From Clostridia bacterium (lineage in GTDB: Bacteria > Bacillota > Clostridia > Christensenellales > Borkfalkiaceae), in NCBI GenBank assembly GCA_017504795.1, contig JAFVQM010000015.1, positions 1-64,000 on the forward strand: DNA of 64,000 nucleotides. The letters run 5' to 3'. The translations under genes were made by a program, and so were the position numbers. Position 1 is the first letter of the stretch, and every line of letters starts with the position of its first letter. Positions 17,400-26,441 of this stretch are shown piece by piece. The notes beneath the pieces are model-generated. The model was not told the DNA's origin and made no database searches. It saw only the letters and a list, made by a program, of their open reading frames with translations.

Positions 17400-18617
17400 A
17401 TGAAAAGGTTTTACAGTTTAGAAAAAGAATTTAATAGCGAAATTCTACGTAAAGAGTTTGCAAACGCCGTATTTATCGGCAAACTTTTAGATGCTTTTTC
17501 AAGCCGTAAAGCCGAACTTTTGCAAGGAAAAATCGAAGTCGTTATGACGGAAAGCGATTTTTCAAAAGTAGGTAATATCGTTCTCGGTGCGCTAAAATCG
17601 TGCAATATAAAACCAGCGCTACTGCTCATTGAAGAAAACGATTTTCACTATACGGCGGTTAGAAAGTCTTTTTCGGTAGGGCTTAGCGGTGTTATTGCCG
17701 TTGGCGACAAAAATTTACTCTCGGCGATAAGGTACTACGCATCGCTAAGCGATATACCTTGCTACGCCGTTCCCACCACGCCGTATATCGAACTCCTGTC
17801 GGCAAATAACGTTTATCTTAAAACGGGTGGGCTGGTTGCGGTTATGCCGTCAAAGCCGTTTAGAAATATATTTATTGACGAAGCCGTCATCTTAAAGGCG
17901 GAAAACGAGCACTTTTCCAAGGCGTATATATCGGTTATGAGTAAACTCACCGCGCTTATCGATTATAAAATGGACTGTTTTTTGTCGGGAAACAAAGTTG
18001 ACGGCGAGTTGTTTACGGCAACTAAGAAAGCGATAAACACGCTTGCCACGATAACTTCTTACGAAAATTATAAAACGGCTATAATAGGCGCGCAACTTTA
18101 TCTATTATCTATAAGTTTAGACGCTCCCTTTCAAGGTAGCGGTGTTTGTGTTATTAAAAACGCGCTTTCGCTATTTTGTAAAAATCTAAGCGGTGGGGAT
18201 AAAACGCTTATCGCGTTTGAAAAAACGGCAAAAATATACCATATGCTTTTTTCTAACGATTTATCCGACCTTTTGTCCGTTCCCGACTACGAAGGTGATC
18301 TTTTAACCCTTGAACAATTTTCAGGTTACGAGCGCGCTCATTTTTACAAAAACCTAAAAATTCCCAGTGAAAAGCGTAGAAAACTTATAAATATGCTACT
18401 AGACAAAACGCGAGATGATTTCAAAAAGGAAACCACGGTTATTCTTTCAGTACTTCCAAGCGTAATAAAAATTTATAGCCAACTAAACGGCAAAAAAAGA
18501 CAAACTATATCGTATAAACAAACAAAAAACTCGGTTAATTTAGGTAGTTATTTAACGGATAGAACTTCCGTTTTAACCCTATGCCGTGACTTGGGGATAT
18601 TAAAATGCGCAAACTAG
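17400..18617 (+). CDS. Degenerate glycerol-1-phosphate dehydrogenase (AraM/EgsA)-like protein
   Basis: 405 residues, cytosolic. The segment VIAVGDKNLLSAIRYYA followed by IPCYAVPTTP recalls the NAD-binding loop and PTA motif of G1P dehydrogenases and iron alcohol dehydrogenases. FIDEAVILKA and SVMSKLTALIDYK also align in style with AraM. The Asp/His metal ligands are not evident, so it may be catalytically dead or altered. The next gene, a NagD/AraL-type phosphatase, overlaps by 13 nt, echoing araL-araM linkage in B. subtilis. Assignment is by motif similarity and context only. Confidence 0.5.
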   Translation: MKRFYSLEKEFNSEILRKEFANAVFIGKLLDAFSSRKAELLQGKIEVVMTESDFSKVGNIVLGALKSCNIKPALLLIEENDFHYTAVRKSFSVGLSGVIAVGDKNLLSAIRYYASLSDIPCYAVPTTPYIELLSANNVYLKTGGLVAVMPSKPFRNIFIDEAVILKAENEHFSKAYISVMSKLTALIDYKMDCFLSGNKVDGELFTATKKAINTLATITSYENYKTAIIGAQLYLLSISLDAPFQGSGVCVIKNALSLFCKNLSGGDKTLIAFEKTAKIYHMLFSNDLSDLLSVPDYEGDLLTLEQFSGYERAHFYKNLKIPSEKRRKLINMLLDKTRDDFKKETTVILSVLPSVIKIYSQLNGKKRQTISYKQTKNSVNLGSYLTDRTSVLTLCRDLGILKCAN

Positions 18618-19417
18618 ATAAAAATTTAACTGAAACCTTACGTAAAACTAAATACTTTCTTCTCGATTTAGACGGGACGTTGTATCTTGAAAACAAGCCT
18701 ATCGGCGATATGAAAAACACCCTTAAATTTTTAAGAGATAAGGGTAAAAAACTTATATATTTAACCAACAATTCGTCAAAGGGCGCTCACACCTACGTTG
18801 AAAAACTTAAAAACATAGGCTTTTATGAAGAAGGCGATTTAGTGTATTCGTCGGGCGTGGCTACTATCGAGTACTTAAATAGATATTATAAAGGAAAATC
18901 CGTGTGTCTTTTGGGAACGGAATCGTATAGGCAAGAGATGATAAACGGCGGTATAAACGTTGTAGACGGTGATAGAGCAGACGTTGCCGTTTTATCGTAC
19001 GACACTGAACTAAGTTATGAAAAACTTTGTAATTTCGTAAGGGCTATTCACTTTGGCGCAACTTATATCGCAACGCACCCTGACGTTAATTGCCCGGCGG
19101 AAGACGTGTATCTCCCAGATGCCGGCTCGTTTATAAAAATGATAGAAACGGCACTCGGCTACACGCCCAAGGTGGTAATAGGCAAACCTAATAATATAAT
19201 GGGCGAAAACTTAAAGGCAAAGTTTTCAGAAAACGACGATTTTTCCTTTATGATGGTTGGCGATAGGCTTTACACGGATATTGCCTTTGGCAAAAACTGC
19301 AACTTTCCTACAATGCTAGTTTTAAGTGGTGAAACTACCGAAGATATGATACCCAGCGCCGAAAAACAACCCGATTTTATCTTAGAGAGTTTTAACGACG
19401 TGAAAAATTATTTTTAA
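18605..19417 (+). CDS. HAD-IIA (NagD/AraL-like) sugar phosphatase
   Basis: 270 residues. HAD motif I is LLDLDGTLYL (near residue 20), motif II is LTNNSSKG, the IIA cap contains VLSYDTELSYEKLC and ATHPDVNCPAED, and motif III/IV is GKPNNIMG followed by MVGDRLYTDI. These enzymes dephosphorylate small sugar or polyol phosphates. The start overlaps the upstream AraM-like gene by 13 nt, indicating translational coupling. The pair may act on glycerol-phosphate-type metabolites; this is an inference. Confidence 0.85.
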   Translation: MRKLDKNLTETLRKTKYFLLDLDGTLYLENKPIGDMKNTLKFLRDKGKKLIYLTNNSSKGAHTYVEKLKNIGFYEEGDLVYSSGVATIEYLNRYYKGKSVCLLGTESYRQEMINGGINVVDGDRADVAVLSYDTELSYEKLCNFVRAIHFGATYIATHPDVNCPAEDVYLPDAGSFIKMIETALGYTPKVVIGKPNNIMGENLKAKFSENDDFSFMMVGDRLYTDIAFGKNCNFPTMLVLSGETTEDMIPSAEKQPDFILESFNDVKNYF

Positions 19418-19447
19418 TAGGGTATAAAACCAAAAATATAGGGCAAT

Positions 19448-19480
19448 AATTCCTACTGCTAAGGCGGTGGGAATTTTTTT
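19448..19480 (+). terminator. Terminator-like hairpin abutting the next start codon
   Basis: AATTCC then a wobble-containing stem around a TAAG loop, then GGAATT and a run of seven T ending directly at ATG 19481. The only purine-rich ribosome binding candidate (GGCGGTGGG) lies in the 3' arm. It may both terminate upstream transcription and occlude translation. Confidence 0.6.
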
Positions 19481-19867
19481 ATGTTAAAAAACTTGTTTGC
19501 AGTATTATCCTTTATCTTTATTTTATTTTTTTGCTTGCCGTTAGGAAGTTTAGAGGGAGCTGTGTTTTCAACTGAAAAATCAAGCGGTGATTTTATAGGC
19601 GGTAAAACTCTTAAACCTGAAAACTATTTTCAAATAGACGGGGTGGCCGTATCTCTTCCTAGTGGTTGCAATTTTTACGATACGGTTGAACTTTTAAGCG
19701 CAAAACAAGTGCATTATTTCACTGACGGAACGGTTGAAAACTACTACTTTTTCAGTGAAAAACTGCCAAAAAGCGAAATGATAAACGGCAAAAAAGTAAA
19801 CTTTCACGTTGCCGTTTCAAACGGTAAAGTAACGGTGGGAAGCCCGATAATTTATTACGGATACTAG
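19481..19867 (+). CDS. Small secreted protein of unknown function
   Basis: 128 residues with an N-terminal hydrophobic helix (residues 4-24) that looks like a signal peptide or membrane anchor; no lipobox. The rest is a small soluble domain with aromatic residues (YFQIDGVAV, VHYFTDGTVENYYFF, FHVAVSNGKV). Not recognised. It lies 20 nt before the SpoIIQ-like gene and probably shares its transcript, so a cell-envelope or sporulation role is possible. The start codon follows a hairpin that may control its translation. Confidence 0.6.
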   Translation: MLKNLFAVLSFIFILFFCLPLGSLEGAVFSTEKSSGDFIGGKTLKPENYFQIDGVAVSLPSGCNFYDTVELLSAKQVHYFTDGTVENYYFFSEKLPKSEMINGKKVNFHVAVSNGKVTVGSPIIYYGY

Positions 19868-19887
19868 TACATAAACGGAGGTATATT

Positions 19888-20577
19888 ATGTCAAAAAATT
19901 CAAAAGTAACAGATTTTATAAGAAGAAACGCATACTATTTAGCGTTCGTGTTGTGTTTAGCGGTGCTTGCAGTTATTACCGTTGCACTAGTTATGTCGGG
20001 AACGAATAACGACTCAATTCAAACGGGCGGAAACGACCAAATCGTAGATGCCCCTGACGACGGCAATAACCCGACTGACGGAACAAACGGCGAAGATAAG
20101 CCGAGCGACCAAACTCCCGTACAGCCCCCGAAGGACGAAGAGCCCACCCCAACCGTAATTATTTTCGATATGCCGGTATTTGGCGGTAGCGTAATTAAAG
20201 ACTACGTTGGCGCAAGCGTCGTGTACAACCAAACGCTAGGGTTATATAGCGGGCATAAAGCGATAGACTTTGGCGCGGAAGAGGGAACGGAAGTCTTTTG
20301 CGTATACGACGGCGTTATCGAAAGCATTGAAATTTCAAAAGTAAACGGAACTAGCGTTACGGTAGATCACGGAAACGGCTTAAAGTCAGTTTACAACTCT
20401 ATTGAAGTTCACGAAGACTTGCAAGAAGGCGCAACCGTGTATAAAGGCGACGCGCTCGGCACGGTATCCACGAACAATAAAACCGAGCATTTAGACGGTG
20501 CTCATCTTCACTTTGAAGTTTGGGAAAACGGCGAAAAAGTAGACCCTAACAAATATTTAATAAGCGAAGGCAAGTAA
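19888..20577 (+). CDS. M23/LytM peptidase-domain membrane protein, SpoIIQ-like
   Basis: 229 residues: short cytosolic tail, one transmembrane helix (about 15-38), a Pro/Asp/Gly-rich linker (45-95), then an M23 domain. Metal-site motifs are GHKAIDFG and HLHFEVW; the usual HxGxD is shifted to HKAID but keeps His and Asp. This size and topology match clostridial SpoIIQ, which spans the forespore membrane and pairs with SpoIIIAH during engulfment. GGAGG lies upstream of the ATG. A vegetative peptidoglycan endopeptidase is the alternative; neither spoIID nor spoIIIAH is in view. Confidence 0.7.
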   Translation: MSKNSKVTDFIRRNAYYLAFVLCLAVLAVITVALVMSGTNNDSIQTGGNDQIVDAPDDGNNPTDGTNGEDKPSDQTPVQPPKDEEPTPTVIIFDMPVFGGSVIKDYVGASVVYNQTLGLYSGHKAIDFGAEEGTEVFCVYDGVIESIEISKVNGTSVTVDHGNGLKSVYNSIEVHEDLQEGATVYKGDALGTVSTNNKTEHLDGAHLHFEVWENGEKVDPNKYLISEGK

Positions 20578-20583
20578 TAAAAT

Positions 20584-20619
20584 TAAAGCCCTTAAAGTAC
20601 AATATTTTGAGGGCTTTTT
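20584..20619 (+). terminator. Terminator whose 3' arm carries the next gene's ribosome binding site
   Basis: AAAGCCCTTAAA pairs with TTTTGAGGGCTTT and is followed by a T tract. GAGGG in the 3' arm lies 8 nt before the ATG at 20622, so the same bases serve as terminator stem and ribosome binding site. Confidence 0.7.
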
Positions 20620-20621
20620 TA

Positions 20622-22073
20622 ATGAAAAAAATTATAGTTTTAACCTTGGTTGTAGCACTTTTTATTCCGCTAGTTGGTTGCGGAGAAAAAAGTGATAAAA
20701 AAATCTCTAACTACGATATATCTATATCGCTAAACGCCGATATGACGCTAGATGGAAAAATGACCTATTCTTTCACCCCAAACAGCGATATATCGAGTGT
20801 TTATTTTTCGCTTTATCCTAACGCTTTTTCTAGTACTGCGGAGATATCGCCCGTGTATAAAATGGACGAACTTAGTGCCTATCCAAACGGAAAAAGTTAC
20901 GGAGATATACAAATAACAACGGTAAAATCTCGTGGGAAAGCCCTTGATTTTGAAGTTACGGGCAAAAATAACGGAACGCTAAAAGTTGGGCTTAACGAAA
21001 CTGTTAAAAGTGGTAAAGAGATAGATATCTATATTGAGTTTAAGGTAAAACTAGCAAACGTTAAACACCGAACGGGCTATGGTGACGACACCGTAAACCT
21101 AACGAATTTTTACCCCGTTGCTTGCGTTTTAGAAAACGGCAAGTATTACGAAAGCGTATATTACCCCGCGGGTGACCCGTTTTACTTAGAGTGTTCAAAC
21201 TATAAAGTGAGTTTGACCGTTCCGCCTACGTACGTCGTTGCTAGTTCCCTAGCGCCTATATCTACCGTGTGGTCGGCGGATAACACTGAGTATAACTACG
21301 AGCGAGAAAACGTTCGAGATATAGCGTTTATTTTATCAAAAAACTTTAACGTATTAGAAAAAACTTGCAACGGCGTTAGCGTAAAATACTACTATTACGG
21401 TGATAAAAACCCCGAAAAAACGCTTGACACGGCTTGTAGTTCGCTACGCTATTTCAGTGATAAATACTATCGTTATCCTTACGCCGAATACGTGGTAGCA
21501 GAAGGCGATTTCATCTACGGCGGTATGGAATATCCTTGTTTGAGTTTAATATCTAGTAGCGTTTCAAACGACTACCGCGATTACGTAGTCGCGCACGAAA
21601 CGGCGCACCAGTGGTTTTATGGAATTTTAGGCGTTAACCAAAACGAAATAGGCTTTTTCGACGAGGGTTTAACCGAACTATCCACCGCGCTTTTTTTAAG
21701 CGAATATACCGATACTTCGTTAGATAACTACGTAAATCAAGCGATAAATTCTTACCTTTCAATAAGAGAAGCGCTAGTATACGCGGGCAATACGCGCCCG
21801 CCTGTAATGGACAGAAACTTAAAAGATTTTTCAAGCGAAGCGGAATACGTTATGATAGCGTACAACCGTTCGGAAATAGCCTTTAACGACGTTAGAAAAA
21901 CGCTTGGCGACGCTAAGTTTTTTAAGTTTATAAAAGGCTTTATAAATCAAAACGCCTATAAAAACGTAACCCTTAAAGATTTTGAAAAAGCGCTAAATAA
22001 AACGTCAAAAACTGCGGGAAAAGTCTTCAATTTATACGTAAACGGCGAAAAGGTAGTTCAAAAAGCCGAATAA
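20622..22073 (+). CDS. M1-like (gluzincin) metallopeptidase lipoprotein
   Basis: Signal peptide MKKIIVLTLVVALFIPL with lipobox LVGC, so an exported lipoprotein of about 483 residues. The N-terminal beta domain resembles the M1 aminopeptidase saddle. The zinc site HETAHQW is near residue 325, and the third ligand glutamate sits in NEIGFFDEGLTE about 20 residues later; GGMEYPCL precedes as the GAMEN-like substrate loop. It should release N-terminal residues from peptides at the cell surface. The start at 20622 is fixed by the signal peptide; a TTG at 20607 lies inside the terminator stem. Confidence 0.82.
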   Translation: MKKIIVLTLVVALFIPLVGCGEKSDKKISNYDISISLNADMTLDGKMTYSFTPNSDISSVYFSLYPNAFSSTAEISPVYKMDELSAYPNGKSYGDIQITTVKSRGKALDFEVTGKNNGTLKVGLNETVKSGKEIDIYIEFKVKLANVKHRTGYGDDTVNLTNFYPVACVLENGKYYESVYYPAGDPFYLECSNYKVSLTVPPTYVVASSLAPISTVWSADNTEYNYERENVRDIAFILSKNFNVLEKTCNGVSVKYYYYGDKNPEKTLDTACSSLRYFSDKYYRYPYAEYVVAEGDFIYGGMEYPCLSLISSSVSNDYRDYVVAHETAHQWFYGILGVNQNEIGFFDEGLTELSTALFLSEYTDTSLDNYVNQAINSYLSIREALVYAGNTRPPVMDRNLKDFSSEAEYVMIAYNRSEIAFNDVRKTLGDAKFFKFIKGFINQNAYKNVTLKDFEKALNKTSKTAGKVFNLYVNGEKVVQKAE

Positions 22074-22108
22074 TAAGCCTATTTTATAAATTCATTTATA
22101 AAAAAACA

Positions 22109-22137
22109 TTGACAACAAGACTTTATAATGATAAAAT
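22109..22137 (+). promoter_or_regulatory. Promoter of the LRR lipoprotein gene
   Basis: TTGACA at 22109-22114, 17-bp spacer, TAAAAT at 22132-22137. The leader carries a GTCCGC-GTA-GCGGAC hairpin at 22148-22162, near its 5' end. Confidence 0.8.
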
Positions 22138-22191
22138 GAAAAAAAATGTCCGCGTAGCGGACGTTGTTACATAAATTAAGGAGTCTTTTTA

Positions 22192-23367
22192 ATGTCAAAA
22201 CTACTAAAAACCTTAACTACGATTATACTTGCGCTTATGCTTTCAACCGCCCTTATCGCCTGTGACGACGGTGGGGACGATGGTAACGATGCAACCGTAA
22301 CCGGCGAATTCGTTTACGAACTCGAAACGGGTGAAGACGATAATGGTGACGAGTACGATTATTACAAAATTACCGGTTACACCGTAACTAGTGAAGACGC
22401 GCTCAAAATGGCAGAAGGCGACTTCTCTTCGTTTACTGACGCACAGCGTAAAATCAAAATTCCTGCAACCTACAAAAACCTTCCGGTTGAAGAAATTGCA
22501 AGCATGGCATTTTCAGACCAAGTAATTTTGACTAGCGTTGATTTTGAAGGTAGCAACGTCAAAAAAATAGGCGTGGGCGCTTTCTCGGGCTGTACTTCGC
22601 TTACTGAGATTAAAAATCTTCCTTTCATAGGCGCTTCAAGTGAAGCCGTTGGCGCGGAAAGAGTGTTAGGTCACCTTTTCGGAGCGTCGTCACTCAGCGA
22701 CAAAAACACCGAGGTAACTGCAAAAGTTTACTACGAAGTTGAAGAAGCGGACACTACGTTTAACGTTCCCACTTCGCTTAAAAAAGTTTCAACTACCGTT
22801 ACTGAAATTCCCGAATGCGCTTTCTACGGTCTTTCAATGCTTGAAGAAGTTTCTTACCCTAACGCCACCGAAATCGGCAAAGGCGCTTTCTCTGGTTGTT
22901 CGGTTATGTTGACGGCAGATTTATCAAAAGTGGTTTATATATACGACGGTGCTTTTGAAAACTGCACGGCACTTCAAGAAGTTAATCTTTCTCAAAACAC
23001 CGTGCTTTTACACGTTGGCGACAATGCGTTTATGGGCTGTTCGCGTTTAGGTTATAACTTTGTTATAAGTGACGAAACCGCACTTACCGTTTCTCTTCCC
23101 GATACCGTAACGTATCTCGGCGCAAACGCTTTCAAAGATTGTTCTACCTTAAAATACGTGGTTTTAGGTTCGGGCATTGCCGAAGTTAAAACGGGTACGT
23201 TTAGCGGTTGTTCTGAACTTGCAAAAGTAACTATTAAAAACGCTAGCGTCGTAGTAAGGGCAAGTTCGTTCGTTGACGTAAACGAAAAGGTAAAAATTTA
23301 TAAAGCTGACGGGGTTACTGAAATTACTTTACAAAACGAGGCTTACGGCAAACCTACTAAGGCTTAA
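22192..23367 (+). CDS. BspA-type leucine-rich-repeat lipoprotein
   Basis: Signal peptide with lipobox LIAC, then an acidic linker, then repeats of the LRR_5 kind: IASMAFSD, KIGVGAFSGCTSL, IPECAFYGLSML, EIGKGAFSGCS, YIYDGAFENCTAL, HVGDNAFMGCSRL, YLGANAFKDCSTL and KTGTFSGCSEL. Such proteins bind host or bacterial surface ligands and are common in gut Firmicutes. AAGGAG lies 10 nt before the ATG. Own promoter; the next gene follows after 45 nt. Confidence 0.88.
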   Translation: MSKLLKTLTTIILALMLSTALIACDDGGDDGNDATVTGEFVYELETGEDDNGDEYDYYKITGYTVTSEDALKMAEGDFSSFTDAQRKIKIPATYKNLPVEEIASMAFSDQVILTSVDFEGSNVKKIGVGAFSGCTSLTEIKNLPFIGASSEAVGAERVLGHLFGASSLSDKNTEVTAKVYYEVEEADTTFNVPTSLKKVSTTVTEIPECAFYGLSMLEEVSYPNATEIGKGAFSGCSVMLTADLSKVVYIYDGAFENCTALQEVNLSQNTVLLHVGDNAFMGCSRLGYNFVISDETALTVSLPDTVTYLGANAFKDCSTLKYVVLGSGIAEVKTGTFSGCSELAKVTIKNASVVVRASSFVDVNEKVKIYKADGVTEITLQNEAYGKPTKA

Positions 23368-23412
23368 TAGAACTAAATTAACAAAAGAATTTAATTTTTC
23401 ATAGGGGGTTAT

Positions 23413-25713
23413 ATGGAAAAGAAGAATTTAGGCGTATATCTTAAAGGGGTATACAAAGGTTGTAACTTGTTCGCTTGCCTAATAGCAGGCGTACTCATTG
23501 GCGCGCTCGTATATTTGGGCGAAACGCTCGGTGCATTTGAAAAGTTTGCGGGGGCAAAACTCGGTTATCAACTTACCGTTTTAATTCCGTTAGGGCTTGG
23601 CGTTTTGGCGCTACTTGGCGTAGCGATTAAAGGCTTGTTTGATAAAAACGTTAGCACCACCGATAGCCTTGCGGTTATGGGCGTGGTTTTAACCGTTCTA
23701 TCGCTCGTTTACGCTCTAACGTCAATTAGCACGGACACTTTCGTTTGGAAAATTATCGCGTTTGCTATAATTTTCGTTTTAACGGTTGCCGTAATCGCCG
23801 TTAGAGTGAATAAGTGTGACGGTACGGTAAAAGTTAACTATGATGACGTTCCGCCGGCAAACGCCACTATCAAAACGTATTACAAAACTTTCTTCAAAAA
23901 ATATTTAGCGTTTGCTATCGTGTTTGCAGTGCTTATGGTAGTTGGTCTTATCCTTATGGATAAAGCAAACTTCGTAACTACGTTATTTAGCGCTAAAAAC
24001 CTTGGTACGACTATAACTATGCTAGTTATGGTGGCAATTCTATTTTTAACGCTTTACGTTGCAAGAATAAAAGATAGAGATATCGATTTTATCGACGTGT
24101 TGCTTTTCGTAATGTTATTTGCAGGGCTTGCAATGGTTGCAATTACTTTTATGGTAGGCAAAAACAACCAACTTTTAGTAGGTGCATTTGCAGGCGCAAC
24201 GCTCGTTTTATCAGTAGTATTATCAATTATTGCAATCAAAAACACTCACATAGAAACTAAAACTGAAACCGAAGAATACGTGAGCGCTAAGTCTGGCGTT
24301 AAGGCGTATTTCGTATCCCTTAAAAAACACGTTAGCATCGTAACGCTTATTGCCGTTTCGCTTATCGTAGCGGGCGCACTTGCTTGGCTTTTAATTTCAA
24401 GTTCCGCATCGGCGCTAATAAACGGCTTAAAACTTGAAAACAGAAAGGAATTCACGATAGCGATACTCGTGGTTGCGGTGTTCGTTTTAGCCCTTATGTT
24501 TGCTGACGTTTCGCTCCACAGAGTTGAAACGATAGACCTTATTATGGTGGTAACTGCGGTAGCAAGTATCGTTGCGCTTATAGTTGACCAACTCATAATG
24601 AAACAAACGTATGTAATCGGCGGTTTACTCTTTACCTTGGTGGCGGTTATATCTATTGCGTTTATCGTGCTTAGAACCCGCTTTGTAAAACTTATGCCCG
24701 AAAAGGTGGTTGAAGATGTTCAAGTTAAGGTAGATGAGCCTATCGCCCAAACGGCAACTGAAACCGCTTGTGAAACGCCTACCGAAACCGTAGTTCAAAC
24801 TGAAAACCAAGCGGTGGCGGTTGAAGAAACGGTTGCAACCGAATCTCCCGAACTTACGGTAGTTGAAGAAGAAGTTCCTGTAAAACTCAAACGCGTTAAC
24901 GTTAAAAAGTCGTTTGAAATTTATCTTAGAACGGGCGACGAGCAAGTTAAGGAAAACTACTCGGCAATAAAGAACGAACTTTTAAGTTACGGCATACATT
25001 CAAGGCTTACCAAGATGAGAGAAAACTTCTCTAAAAAAGGTTTGTCTATGAGTAGGGTTAAACCCGAAAAGAATTTAAGAATTCAAGCAAAACTTTTAAT
25101 TCGTGGTAAATTCTTAAAACTCTATCTCAACGTTGACCCAAATAGTGTTGACGCTAAGTATTTTAGAATTAAAGACGTGTCGTCCAAAATGCCTGACCAA
25201 CCCACGTTTATAAAAGTTCGCTCAAAACTCTCGCTTAAACGCGCGCTCGAACTCATTACTTTACTTGCTGAAAAAGAAGGCTTTAAGAAGAAAAAGAAGT
25301 TCGTGCCCGTTGACTACAAGTTAGAACTCGGCGATGAAAACCTTTCGTATATGCAAAAACTCGGCTACGACTATATGGTTAAAGATAGCGTAACCTACCA
25401 AGAAGTTTTACAGTACAAAGAAGAGTGGGCTGAAAGAGTTATAAAGACTAAAATCGTGCCCGACGCTGAAAGGTACATTTACGACGAAATTTCGCTTAAA
25501 TACATAGAAAAAGAGTATGATGACGGCGCTACCGTTGACCTTGAATCTTTAAGGCAAAAAGGTCTTATCAAAATCAACTGCAACCACTTGACGGTGACTG
25601 CTAGCGAAACGCTTTCTAAAAAACTTTATATTGAAGCAAACGCTATCGATAATAAAACCGCGCAAATGGTAATTATTGCAGGTGGCGAAGTAACTAAACT
25701 TATATTCGACTAA
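23413..25713 (+). CDS. Polytopic membrane protein with L15-like C-terminal domain
   Basis: 766 residues. Roughly ten to twelve hydrophobic helices fill residues 20-430, arranged as two or three similar blocks. A Glu/Thr-rich linker follows (440-490), then a domain with KNELLSYG, FLKLYLNVDP and IKDVSSK (500-640) shared with the protein at 33777-34739. The last 60 residues (VDLESLRQKGLIKIN, KKLYIEANA, AGGEV) resemble the C-terminal part of ribosomal protein L15. Function unknown; the tail may bind RNA or ribosomes, which is speculation. AGGGGG precedes the ATG; a terminator follows. Confidence 0.7.
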   Translation: MEKKNLGVYLKGVYKGCNLFACLIAGVLIGALVYLGETLGAFEKFAGAKLGYQLTVLIPLGLGVLALLGVAIKGLFDKNVSTTDSLAVMGVVLTVLSLVYALTSISTDTFVWKIIAFAIIFVLTVAVIAVRVNKCDGTVKVNYDDVPPANATIKTYYKTFFKKYLAFAIVFAVLMVVGLILMDKANFVTTLFSAKNLGTTITMLVMVAILFLTLYVARIKDRDIDFIDVLLFVMLFAGLAMVAITFMVGKNNQLLVGAFAGATLVLSVVLSIIAIKNTHIETKTETEEYVSAKSGVKAYFVSLKKHVSIVTLIAVSLIVAGALAWLLISSSASALINGLKLENRKEFTIAILVVAVFVLALMFADVSLHRVETIDLIMVVTAVASIVALIVDQLIMKQTYVIGGLLFTLVAVISIAFIVLRTRFVKLMPEKVVEDVQVKVDEPIAQTATETACETPTETVVQTENQAVAVEETVATESPELTVVEEEVPVKLKRVNVKKSFEIYLRTGDEQVKENYSAIKNELLSYGIHSRLTKMRENFSKKGLSMSRVKPEKNLRIQAKLLIRGKFLKLYLNVDPNSVDAKYFRIKDVSSKMPDQPTFIKVRSKLSLKRALELITLLAEKEGFKKKKKFVPVDYKLELGDENLSYMQKLGYDYMVKDSVTYQEVLQYKEEWAERVIKTKIVPDAERYIYDEISLKYIEKEYDDGATVDLESLRQKGLIKINCNHLTVTASETLSKKLYIEANAIDNKTAQMVIIAGGEVTKLIFD

Positions 25714-25715
25714 TA

Positions 25716-25746
25716 AAAAAAGGAGTTCAATTTTGAACTCCTTTTT
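25716..25746. terminator. Bidirectional terminator
   Basis: AAAAAGGAGTTCAA and its complement TTGAACTCCTTTTT around a short loop, between convergent genes. Confidence 0.85.
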
Positions 25747-25750
25747 AATT

Positions 25751-26368
25751 TTAATCGTTCGTTTTAGGTTTACTTTTAACGAGTTTAACTATAAATATAG
25801 TTAGCATTATAATTGCGATAATAAGTAGTATCGTAATAATTAAATCTACGTACGCGCCGAAAATAAAGGTAATAAGCGTAATGATTGAGCCTGCGATTAA
25901 GTTGCCTATTATTATCGGCAAGAAAGCGTCGCGAAATTTCATATTCAAAAATACGGCGATGCCAGTCCCCGTCCAAACTCCCGTTACGGGAAAGGGTATG
26001 GCAACGAAAATAAATAGCGCAAGCATCAAAAACTTTCTCACTTGTGTTTCGGGTTTTTGGGTGGCGTTTTTAGAAACGTTTTTAGCCTTTTCTTCAAATA
26101 CCGCTTCAATCTTTTGAATAATTTTTTTGATAAACTTTATTTTTTTAAGAAGATTAAATATGGGTATCAAAAGAAAAAATATCGGAATAACGATAAGTGA
26201 CGAGCCGATATACGCTAGCGTTGCCGACTTTATAAGGTCGAGCCCAAGCCCCGTGCCTATCGGGATAGCGCCTTTAAGTTCTATAAGCGGAAACATCGAA
26301 ACAAGTAGCGTAATAAGTTCGCTATTATCGGTTACGCTTTTGAAAAAATTTAATAGAATTTCGCCCAT
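25751..26368 (-). CDS. Small multidrug export (COG2426) family membrane protein
   Basis: 205 residues with about five transmembrane helices. Family features are PLIELKGAIPIGTGLGL near the N-terminus and FVAIPFPVTGVWTGTGIAVFL in the second half; these Pro/Gly-rich motifs are repeated halves typical of COG2426. The family name implies export, but the substrate is not established. The start at 26368 has AGGAG upstream; the longer frame from 26413 has none. Divergent from ttcA, with 73 bp between start codons. Confidence 0.8.
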   Translation of the reverse strand: MGEILLNFFKSVTDNSELITLLVSMFPLIELKGAIPIGTGLGLDLIKSATLAYIGSSLIVIPIFFLLIPIFNLLKKIKFIKKIIQKIEAVFEEKAKNVSKNATQKPETQVRKFLMLALFIFVAIPFPVTGVWTGTGIAVFLNMKFRDAFLPIIIGNLIAGSIITLITFIFGAYVDLIITILLIIAIIMLTIFIVKLVKSKPKTND

Positions 26369-26441
26369 AACTCTCCTAAAACTGTTGCTTTTACTCAAAA
26401 AGTATTTTATCATATTCGTATAAATAATGCAAGGGGTAAAA

